Positions 1-5,308 of a stretch of DNA of 7,484 nucleotides are shown piece by piece. The notes beneath the pieces were generated by a model. That model was not told the origin of the DNA and ran no database searches. It saw only the letters and a program-made list of their open reading frames with translations. A program made the translations under genes and the position numbers. Numbering within the stretch: position 1 is the stretch's first letter; the number at the start of each line of letters is the position of its first letter. This DNA is from Pelagibacteraceae bacterium TMED13 (GTDB lineage: Bacteria > Pseudomonadota > Alphaproteobacteria > Methylaequorales > Methylaequoraceae): contig NHBS01000042.1 of NCBI GenBank assembly GCA_002167825.1, forward strand, positions 1-7,484. The letters run 5' to 3'.

Positions 1-12
1 TAGTAAAAGTTT

Positions 13-89
13 TGGCGTGCCCGGAGAGAGTCGAACTCCCAACCTTCTGATTCGTAGTCAGATGCTCTATCCAATTGAGCTACGGGCAC
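13..89 (-). tRNA. tRNA-Arg (anticodon ACG)
   Basis: Read on the minus strand this folds as a complete cloverleaf. The acceptor stem GTGCCCG pairs with CGGGCAC, the D arm is GCTC/GAGC, and the anticodon stem TCTGA/TCAGA encloses loop CTACGAA. The T arm GGGAG/CTCTC (one G-U pair) encloses TTCGACT. The anticodon ACG lies at plus-strand 53-55 and reads arginine CGN codons. A34 is normally deaminated to inosine by TadA in bacteria, which lets one tRNA read CGU, CGC and CGA. The discriminator base is G and the 3' CCA (plus-strand 13-15) is encoded in the DNA. No terminator is visible in the 12 bases left before the window edge. The gene is divergent from the lipoprotein gene. Confidence 0.97.
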
Positions 90-108
90 TTAACCTGATT
101 TTTAATCA

Positions 109-136
109 AATATATATATCATACTAACTTAGTAAA
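109..136 (-). promoter_or_regulatory. Candidate promoter of the tRNA-Arg gene
   Basis: On the minus strand, TTTACT (plus-strand 131-136) resembles a -35 box. It lies 16 bp from TATATT (plus-strand 109-114), a -10-like box. Transcription would begin near 102, about 12 nt before the mature tRNA 5' end. The region is AT-rich, so chance matches are easy; the spacing and position are what favour it. Confidence 0.45.
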
Positions 137-182
137 CACTCAGTTCGAGAAGATAAAAATTTTTTTTTTGTTTACATTCATA

Positions 183-188
183 TATAAT
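183..188 (+). promoter_or_regulatory. Candidate -10 element of the lipoprotein gene
   Basis: A perfect TATAAT lies 49 bp before the lipoprotein ATG. There is no good -35 at the expected distance: that position falls in a T10 tract (160-169), which could instead act as an upstream bent or A/T element. TTTACA at 171-176 is too close to pair with this -10. If it is used, the mRNA leader would be about 40-45 nt and would contain the palindrome at 216-229. Confidence 0.35.
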
Positions 189-215
189 TTTTGGTATTTG
201 TAGTTATTATTTGCA

Positions 216-229
216 AATTGTTAACAATT
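216..229. promoter_or_regulatory. Perfect 14-bp palindrome before the lipoprotein gene
   Basis: AATTGTTAACAATT reads the same on both strands and ends 8 bp before the ATG at 238. It would sit downstream of the TATAAT at 183-188. That suits a repressor operator or a small hairpin masking the start region, although a gapless palindrome forms a poor RNA hairpin. No regulator can be named. The rest of the 90-237 gap holds only the two candidate promoters and the T10 tract. Confidence 0.4.
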
Positions 230-237
230 AACTATAT

Positions 238-1407
238 ATGGACATGTCAAAATCAAAAATCTTACTTTTTTTACTCGCTTTTGCTTCGTACTCTTGTTCA
301 GGTGTACAAGACTATGTTTTTCCATCTTTGTCTGATGAAGAGGTAGTCGCTCCACCAGCCCTCGATGAAGTGCCAGCTGCTGTTGAAGAGGTTGCTCAAG
401 TTCAGAACAATCAAGAAATACCTCCATCACAATACGCTCCTCCCATACCTCAGCCTCAAGCTGTAGATTCAGGACCAACAGGAACATTTGTTGGGGGGAA
501 AGTTGCTCAGTTTAGAGGGGATCTATCAAGCATACAAAATGCTGTATCATCACATAATAATGACTTTCTAAGATTTAAAGATCTTGTAGATGAACAAACT
601 TCCGTTTACCAAGGTCTGTCTAGCGCCATAAGATCAAGACTTCAAATTGGAACAACACCAGGTAATCCAGTACTTGTTGGTCAGTGGAATGATGCACAAA
701 GGGCTCTTGAGGACATCCAAAATAATGTCAATAATTTACAAATAGTTAATAATAGAGTGACAGCTGACGCGGCACTTATTGTTCATTTAAAAAATGCTAT
801 TGATTCTAGCTTCTTTATATCAGGTGCCATCGACGAAGATCACAATCAGCTTAAAGTCCTTAGAGACGATGTTCAAAGAACATCGGTACTTTACGAAAGA
901 TTAATGAATGAGTTGGATGATAAAGTATCAAGAGAAATTCAAATTTTAAACGATGAAAGACAATATATGAAGGACTTGTCCAGAGATATTGAAGTTGGAA
1001 AGTTTGGTCAAAGAGTATCAACTCCACCAACAATGAAGAGTACAAATGATGAAAGCGAAAGTGCCGATCAAACATCAACAACTAAACTAAAAAAACTAAA
1101 GGTGGCACCATTAAATTATGATAACGCTATTTTAGTTATCAAGTTCGATGATACTAGTTTTGATTATTCTACAGCTTTGTTCGAGTCTATATCTAATGCG
1201 TTAGAGCAAATCCCCTCAGCAGCATTTGAAGTAGTAGCTGTTAGTCCTACTAGCGGCCCAACATACGCAGAGAATGCAAGAGAAAGGGCATCTGAAGTTT
1301 TTTCTAAAATAGTAGAGATGGGTGTGCCAACTGAAAGAGTTTCCATTACCTCTTCTACAAGCACCTCAGCCCAAGCAGAAGAAGTGCATATATACCTCAA
1401 GAACTAA
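238..1407 (+). CDS. Putative lipoprotein with coiled-coil middle and divergent OmpA-like C-terminal domain
   Basis: This 389-aa protein resembles a conserved, functionally uncharacterised family that I recall from Rhodospirillales-like alphaproteobacteria. Residues 4-19 form a short basic then hydrophobic signal ending at Cys20. The lipobox is weak (Ser-Tyr-Ser before Cys20), so lipidation is likely but not certain. Residues about 35-85 are an Ala/Pro/Gln/Glu-rich linker. Residues about 90-262 are predominantly helical with coiled-coil character, broken by a Gly/Pro turn (GTTPGNP). Residues about 296-389 show a beta-alpha-beta-alpha-beta pattern like OmpA/MotB domains. The Asp that normally binds peptidoglycan diaminopimelate appears to be missing, so peptidoglycan binding is doubtful. 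I infer a periplasmic envelope role. The ATG at 238 has no Shine-Dalgarno; the ATG at 244 (Met3) is an alternative. The gene is clearly GC-richer than its neighbours. Its last 11 bp overlap the end of panC. Confidence 0.85.
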   Translation: MDMSKSKILLFLLAFASYSCSGVQDYVFPSLSDEEVVAPPALDEVPAAVEEVAQVQNNQEIPPSQYAPPIPQPQAVDSGPTGTFVGGKVAQFRGDLSSIQNAVSSHNNDFLRFKDLVDEQTSVYQGLSSAIRSRLQIGTTPGNPVLVGQWNDAQRALEDIQNNVNNLQIVNNRVTADAALIVHLKNAIDSSFFISGAIDEDHNQLKVLRDDVQRTSVLYERLMNELDDKVSREIQILNDERQYMKDLSRDIEVGKFGQRVSTPPTMKSTNDESESADQTSTTKLKKLKVAPLNYDNAILVIKFDDTSFDYSTALFESISNALEQIPSAAFEVVAVSPTSGPTYAENARERASEVFSKIVEMGVPTERVSITSSTSTSAQAEEVHIYLKN

Positions 1408-2266
1408 ATTTTAACTTTCCATATTCTTTTAAATAATTTTTTTCCAATCCTAAGTTATCAATAACATTTACACCTTGGATGTTGCACGAAATGAAAATCC
1501 TACTTTTACTTGGTATTGAGGTTAACTCTGAAAGGTCTGATTCTTTTAATATTTCCAGATAATTTACTCTACATATACCAGATTTAATCAAGTTATCTTT
1601 AAAGTACTTCAAGTCTTTTATGCAAAAATTATCTTCATCAATTTTATTTTTGATATCAACAAGACAGTTATAAACTTTTTCTAGATTATTTATATTTTTA
1701 ATACGTTGATTTCTTGAGGAAAGAGCAATACCACCATGTCCTCTTACAATCGGAACAGTTTTAACATTTGTGCTAAGATTAAAATCTTTAATAACTTTTT
1801 TTATAACTAGAATCTGCTGGAAATCTTTCTCACCTAAAAATATTTTTTCAGGCTTTATAATTAATAAAAACTTAAGAATTATTGTCGCAACTCCTTCAAA
1901 GTGACCTTTTCTATTCTTTCCGCATAGTTTATCCACGATTTCACCTAAATCTATAATCGAAGTATTAGTTAAATTAAAGTCCTTTTCTGGTAAATAAACC
2001 ATACTAACTTTTAGTTCTTTAAGATGTTTTAGATCTTTTTTAATTGATCGAGGATAATTATCAAAATCTTTTTTATCATTAAACTGAAGTGGATTAATAT
2101 AAATACTTACCAAATTTATATTTCCATTTTTTTTTGCACTCCTAATTAACTCAAAATGCCCTTCGTGAAGATTTCCCATTGTTGGTATAAAATTTATCTT
2201 CCTTTGCTTTATGGAATTCAAAACCTTCTCTAGTTCAAACTTATTCGTCAATATTAAAGTTTTCAT
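1397..2266 (-). CDS. panC: Pantoate--beta-alanine ligase (pantothenate synthetase)
   Basis: A cytoplasmic enzyme that joins (R)-pantoate to beta-alanine with ATP, through a pantoyl-adenylate, to make pantothenate. The 289 aa match the usual length of about 280-290. Visible motifs are PTMGNLHEGH (28-37, nucleotidyltransferase HxGH, His34 and His37), INPLQFN (57-63, pantoate-binding Gln61), GHFEGVATI (121-129), FLGEKDFQQ (143-151) and ALSSRN (181-186). The segment before ALSSRN reads RGHGG, where many homologues have R-x-x-D-G, a mild deviation. The ATG at 2266 is chosen because it overlaps the panB stop as TAATG, which suggests translational coupling. An in-frame TTG nine bases upstream would add only three residues before this ATG. 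The gene is co-transcribed with panB. Its 3' end overlaps the convergent lipoprotein gene by 11 bp, and no terminator is visible there. Confidence 0.96.
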   Translation of the reverse strand: MKTLILTNKFELEKVLNSIKQRKINFIPTMGNLHEGHFELIRSAKKNGNINLVSIYINPLQFNDKKDFDNYPRSIKKDLKHLKELKVSMVYLPEKDFNLTNTSIIDLGEIVDKLCGKNRKGHFEGVATIILKFLLIIKPEKIFLGEKDFQQILVIKKVIKDFNLSTNVKTVPIVRGHGGIALSSRNQRIKNINNLEKVYNCLVDIKNKIDEDNFCIKDLKYFKDNLIKSGICRVNYLEILKESDLSELTSIPSKSRIFISCNIQGVNVIDNLGLEKNYLKEYGKLKFSS

Positions 2267-3039
2267 TAATAACAATGTTTTTTTGCAGGGTATTTACAGT
2301 TATTTACATCTTTTGAAAACTTTGCTATCGCATCTTTTGCACTACTATTAAAATTCATATATTTTTTCAAAAATCTTGATTTAAATTTTGTAATTCCAAG
2401 AATATCCTCAGTGACTAATATTTGTCCCTCGCATTCTTTAGAGGCACCTATTCCGATTAATGGAACTGTTTTTATCTCGATTAACTTCTTAACTAGAGAT
2501 TCCAAAGTACATTCAATCACAATTGCAAAAACTCCTGCTTTTTCTATTGACTCAAGATCTTTGATGATTTGTAATTTTTCATTTTTCTTTTTTCCATATA
2601 CAGTTGGCTTGCTTTTAATAGATTGAGGGAGCATTCCAAGATGACCCATTACTTTGATTTTATTTTTTGTTAAATGATGTATTATTTTACATATTTTCTC
2701 TCCACCTTCTAACTTAACTGCATCTGCTCCTGAATCTTTAATGATCTTTTTTGCATTTCTAAGAGCGGTAGACTTAGAATGTTCATAGGTTCCATAAGGC
2801 ATATCAACTACTACAAATGAAGTCTTAGATTTCTTTACAACTGCCTTAGCATGATTAATTATCATATCCAGACTCACCTCACGAGTTGTTTTATATCCAT
2901 ATAAAACCGGGCCAAGAGAGTCACCAACTAAAATTATATCAGTAAAATTATCAATCAATTCTGCCATTGGTGCCGTGTATGCAGTTAGACAAACTAATTT
3001 TTTTTTTTCTTTTAAATCTTTAATTCTTGCTTTCTTCAT
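2266..3039 (-). CDS. panB: 3-methyl-2-oxobutanoate hydroxymethyltransferase (ketopantoate hydroxymethyltransferase)
   Basis: Transfers a hydroxymethyl group from 5,10-methylene-tetrahydrofolate to 2-oxoisovalerate, making ketopantoate, the first committed step to pantothenate and CoA. The 257-aa (beta/alpha)8 protein is close to the usual 260-280. Family residues are in place: metal ligands Asp40 (VGDSLG, 38-43) and Asp79 (VVDMP), Lys109 of KLEGG, GHLGMLPQS (132-140), catalytic Glu176 (VIECT) and GIGAS (196-200) followed by EGQILV. It is the first gene of panBC and is divergent from ggt across 43 bp. No Shine-Dalgarno precedes the ATG. An 11-base A tract (plus-strand 2998-3008) encodes the N-terminal lysines. 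The ketopantoate reductase and panD are not in the window. Confidence 0.97.
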   Translation of the reverse strand: MKKARIKDLKEKKKLVCLTAYTAPMAELIDNFTDIILVGDSLGPVLYGYKTTREVSLDMIINHAKAVVKKSKTSFVVVDMPYGTYEHSKSTALRNAKKIIKDSGADAVKLEGGEKICKIIHHLTKNKIKVMGHLGMLPQSIKSKPTVYGKKKNEKLQIIKDLESIEKAGVFAIVIECTLESLVKKLIEIKTVPLIGIGASKECEGQILVTEDILGITKFKSRFLKKYMNFNSSAKDAIAKFSKDVNNCKYPAKKHCY

Positions 3040-3056
3040 AATTTTTGATTCATTAC

Positions 3057-3070
3057 GTTTAATATTAAAC
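3057..3070. promoter_or_regulatory. Perfect 14-bp palindrome between panB and ggt
   Basis: GTTTAATATTAAAC is a perfect palindrome within the 43-bp gap (3040-3082) between the divergent panB and ggt starts. It directly abuts the candidate ggt -10 at 3071-3076, and its centre contains a minus-strand TAATAT (3062-3067) that could serve as a panB -10. A protein bound here could control both transcription units. Its sequence differs from the other 14-bp palindrome at 216-229. AT-rich DNA yields such palindromes by chance fairly readily, so function is inferred from position only. Confidence 0.4.
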
Positions 3071-3076
3071 TATACT
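3071..3076 (+). promoter_or_regulatory. Candidate ggt -10 element, possibly giving a leaderless mRNA
   Basis: TATACT ends six bases before the ggt ATG at 3083, which is about where transcription would start. The best upstream -35-like hexamer, TTGATT (3045-3050), is 20 bp away, longer than usual. There is no Shine-Dalgarno before the ATG, which agrees with a leaderless or nearly leaderless transcript. Confidence 0.4.
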
Positions 3077-3082
3077 TTCGCT

Positions 3083-4750
3083 ATGAAAAAAAAAATAAAA
3101 AATTTATTTTCGCTAATTTTACTTTTTCTATTTTTTATATTTAAAGATTTTCCAATTTTAGCTAACCAAATGGATAACTATATTGAACCTGAAGAAAAAT
3201 CAGTTTTTAATTACAGCCAATCTAAGAAAAAAAGTTCAAAAACACAGATTATTGTTACCGCAAATGATTATGCAAGTGAAATTGGTGGGGAGATTTTAGG
3301 TAAAGGCGGCAATGCTGCAGATGCAACAGTTGCAATTCAATTAACGCTCGGTTTGGTTGAGCCCCAGTCTTCAGGAATTGGCGGAGGAACTTTTATAACC
3401 TATTACGATAATATCAAAAAAAGCGTTCTTTTCTATGATGGTAGAGAAAAAGCACCCCAAAATATTGACCAAAATATTTTTTTAAACAATGATGGATCAC
3501 GAAAAAAATTCTTTGATGCTGCAATCGGTGGCCAGTCAGTTGGGGTGCCTGGAACTTTAGCAGCAATTTTCAAATTTCATAGTGATTACGGTATATTAAA
3601 ATGGAAGGATGTTATTGAGCCAGTTATCAATTTAGCTGACAATGGTTTTTATCCACCATCTAGACTTTTAAATGCTTTAAAAAAAGATAAATTTTTATTT
3701 AATATAAATAAAAACCTTTTATTTAAAGAGATTATCGGAAATCCGAGAAAAAAGATTTTTAATTATGAATATTCAGAAACTCTGAGGAAAATTTCTGAAA
3801 ACTATAGGGTTTTTTATGAAGGTTCGATAGCTAAAAAGATTGCTAAAAAAGTAAGTGATTATGAAAAAAATAACTCCCTTTCTGATAATGATCTCAGGAG
3901 TTATTTTGCTAAAAAAAAAAATGCTTTGTGCATTCTTCTTCCTAATAAAATAAAAATTTGTGGTCCAAATTTACCGTCATCGGGTACGATTTGTATTGCA
4001 CAGGTTTTAAAAATTATTGACTATATAAAAAAGAATAAGGAAATAGAACTATCAGATATTTTAAATACACTAGATTTCGTTTATTATTTAAGAGAAAGGT
4101 TTTTAGCAGACGATAAGTTTGTCAGAATTAATATTGATGAACTTATAAATATTGATTTTTTGATAGAGAGATTTTTAAAATACAAAACCAAAAAAAAAAG
4201 TTTTTTAGCTGAAGAAATTCTTAATTCAACATCTCACTTCTCAGTGGTAGATAAGTTTGAAAACGTTGTATCTGTAACATCTAGTATTGAAAGTACTTTT
4301 GGCTCAAGATTATTTGTAAACGGTTTCTTTTTAAATAACCAGCTGACTGACTTTTCATTTAAATCAACAAATAAAGATAATAAACTAATCAAGAATAGAG
4401 TTCAAGGAGGTAAAAAGCCTCTTAGCTCAATGTCACCATTAATTATTTTTGATCAAAACAATAACTTTTTAATGTCTATAGGGTCACCTGGCGGTAAGGC
4501 AATAATATCCTATGTATCTAGAGTCTTAATTGACTATTTTTATTTCAATAAAACTTTAGAAAATTCTATTAAATCTCCAAATTTTATTAAAATCAATGGC
4601 TCAGTTTTCTTGGAGAATATTTCCTTAAAACCTAAAGTAAAAGAAAATTCAAAAGTTAGGAACTTGACAAGTGGTATCGGAATTATTGTTAAAAAGAAAA
4701 ATAAATTTTTTGGTTTTGCTGATCATAGAAGAGATGGAACTGTTAGATAA
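3083..4750 (+). CDS. ggt: Gamma-glutamyltransferase / glutathione hydrolase precursor
   Basis: A periplasmic Ntn-hydrolase family enzyme that removes the gamma-glutamyl group from glutathione and related compounds, passing it to water or an amino acid. The 555 aa are near the bacterial norm of about 550-590. A signal peptide covers residues 1-27, with likely cleavage after Ile-Leu-Ala27. Next come GKGGNAADA and EPQSSGIGGG typical of the large subunit, and Arg121 in DGREKAP, the usual substrate carboxylate ligand. Self-cleavage is expected before Thr383 in STSHFSVVD, leaving a small subunit of about 173 aa. That subunit has LNNQLTDFS (417-425), SSMSP (448-452) and the GSPGG loop (467-471). Glu403 replaces the Asn of the E. 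coli enzyme; I recall Glu there in Bacillus-type enzymes. The reading frame is open upstream to an ATG at 2975, but that would lie inside panB and hide the signal peptide, so 3083 is chosen. The gene is very AT-rich, with A10-A11 tracts at 3086, 3911 and 4190. Confidence 0.95.
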   Translation: MKKKIKNLFSLILLFLFFIFKDFPILANQMDNYIEPEEKSVFNYSQSKKKSSKTQIIVTANDYASEIGGEILGKGGNAADATVAIQLTLGLVEPQSSGIGGGTFITYYDNIKKSVLFYDGREKAPQNIDQNIFLNNDGSRKKFFDAAIGGQSVGVPGTLAAIFKFHSDYGILKWKDVIEPVINLADNGFYPPSRLLNALKKDKFLFNINKNLLFKEIIGNPRKKIFNYEYSETLRKISENYRVFYEGSIAKKIAKKVSDYEKNNSLSDNDLRSYFAKKKNALCILLPNKIKICGPNLPSSGTICIAQVLKIIDYIKKNKEIELSDILNTLDFVYYLRERFLADDKFVRINIDELINIDFLIERFLKYKTKKKSFLAEEILNSTSHFSVVDKFENVVSVTSSIESTFGSRLFVNGFFLNNQLTDFSFKSTNKDNKLIKNRVQGGKKPLSSMSPLIIFDQNNNFLMSIGSPGGKAIISYVSRVLIDYFYFNKTLENSIKSPNFIKINGSVFLENISLKPKVKENSKVRNLTSGIGIIVKKKNKFFGFADHRRDGTVR

Positions 4751-4757
4751 ATAATAT

Positions 4758-4785
4758 TTTACAATTATATTTCTTTTGATATAAC
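4758..4785 (+). promoter_or_regulatory. Extended -10 promoter of rpmH-rnpA
   Basis: TTTACA (4758-4763) is 16 bp from TATAAC (4780-4785), which is preceded by TGA (4777-4779), an extended -10 TGn motif. Transcription would begin around 4791-4793, leaving a leader of only about 7-9 nt. This is the best-formed promoter in the window, as expected for a ribosomal protein gene. No terminator is seen between the ggt stop at 4750 and this promoter. Confidence 0.6.
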
Positions 4786-4790
4786 AATGT

Positions 4791-4795
4791 AGAGG
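4791..4795 (+). promoter_or_regulatory. Shine-Dalgarno of rpmH
   Basis: AGAGG lies four bases before the rpmH ATG at 4800. It is notable because panB, ggt, yidC and the lipoprotein gene show no comparable site. It overlaps the predicted transcription start, so the exact 5' end decides whether it is present in the mRNA. Confidence 0.5.
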
Positions 4796-4799
4796 TATT

Positions 4800-4934
4800 A
4801 TGAAAAGAACGTTTCAACCCAGTAATAAAGTAAGAAAGAGTCGCCATGGCTTCAGATCTAGAATGTCTACAAATGGAGGGAAAAAAGTTCTTTCTAACAG
4901 ACGACAAAAAGGTAGAAAGAAGCTTTCTGCGTAG
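4800..4934 (+). CDS. rpmH: 50S ribosomal protein L34
   Basis: This small basic large-subunit protein of 44 aa has the full family signature. It begins [20 protein letters not shown] (the N-terminal L34 motif, with RKSRHGFR at 12-19), continues [20 protein letters not shown] (22-41) and ends LSA. Length is typical (44-47 aa). The ATG is fixed by the universally conserved MKRT start, with AGAGG just upstream. The stop is TAG at 4932-4934. The rnpA reading frame begins inside this gene in the +1 frame, so the two must be translated from the same stretch of mRNA. Confidence 0.98.
   Translation: MKRTFQPSNKVRKSRHGFRSRMSTNGGKKVLSNRRQKGRKKLSA
4835..4840 (+). promoter_or_regulatory. Possible internal Shine-Dalgarno for rnpA inside rpmH
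   Basis: AAAGAG, one mismatch from AAGGAG, lies five bases before the in-frame ATG at 4846. It favours 4846 over the ATG at 4873, which has no such site. However, these bases also encode the conserved Arg-Lys-Ser of L34, so their presence is partly forced by that protein. Confidence 0.35.
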
Positions 4935-5259
4935 GTCCGTCCTCAAGTTAAAGAAAAGGGCAGAATTCATATCAATTAGGAAGAATGGTCATTTTAAAAA
5001 ATCTAAATTCTTCATAGTAAACTACCAATATATGGAAAATTCAGAAAATTTCTTGGGCATAACTGTCTCAAAAAAGATCGGGAAGGCTGTTATAAGAAAT
5101 TATCTAAAGAGGATAGTAAGATCAATAGTTAGAAATAATATTGATCTGATTCCTTACGGACTATTGTTCGAAATTATTCCCAAAAAAGGTACTGAAAAAA
5201 CTTCTTATCGCTTGCTCGAAAGAGATTTAGTAGATACATTAACTAGGTTAAAAGTTTAA
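4846..5259 (+). CDS. rnpA: Ribonuclease P protein component, start nested in rpmH
   Basis: The protein subunit of RNase P, which helps the catalytic RNA bind and trim the 5' leaders of precursor tRNAs. The conserved core begins at LKKRAEF (35-41 in this numbering), continues through [14 protein letters not shown] (69-82) and the RNR-type motif at RNYLKRIVR (84-92), and ends near residue 137. The third position of the usual Arg-Asn-Arg is Tyr86. Between the rpmH stop and the core there is no in-frame ATG, GTG or TTG. The frame is closed by TAA at 4831-4833, so ATG starts are limited to 4846 (137 aa, overlapping rpmH by 89 bp) or 4873 (128 aa, 62 bp). A rare CTG at 4927 would give 110 aa. I chose 4846 for its upstream AAAGAG. 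Product certainty is high; start certainty is moderate. Confidence 0.93.
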   Translation: MASDLECLQMEGKKFFLTDDKKVERSFLRRSVLKLKKRAEFISIRKNGHFKKSKFFIVNYQYMENSENFLGITVSKKIGKAVIRNYLKRIVRSIVRNNIDLIPYGLLFEIIPKKGTEKTSYRLLERDLVDTLTRLKV

Positions 5260-5308
5260 TTTATTTTAATATCAATTTATATTCAGTATAAGTATATTTA
5301 GTTAACAA

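Noticed and set aside
13..89. tRNA-Arg as an integration site for a mobile element.
   Set aside because: There is no integrase, no direct repeat of the tRNA 3' end within the window, and only housekeeping genes nearby.
138..169. Rho-independent terminator ending in the T10 tract at 160-169.
   Set aside because: The sequence before the tract gives only a 3-bp CTC/GAG stem, and there is no plus-strand gene upstream in the window that needs a terminator.
860..1400. Antisense open frames within the lipoprotein gene, such as 860-1081 and 1164-1400.
   Set aside because: They show no recognisable family or start signal and lie opposite a well-supported gene.
2267..2275. TTG start of panC three codons upstream.
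   Set aside because: The ATG at 2266 forms a TAATG overlap with the panB stop and matches the usual PanC N-terminus.
2975..3082. Upstream in-frame extension of ggt starting at 2975.
   Set aside because: It would overlap the start of panB and place 36 residues before a clear signal peptide that begins with MKKK at 3083.
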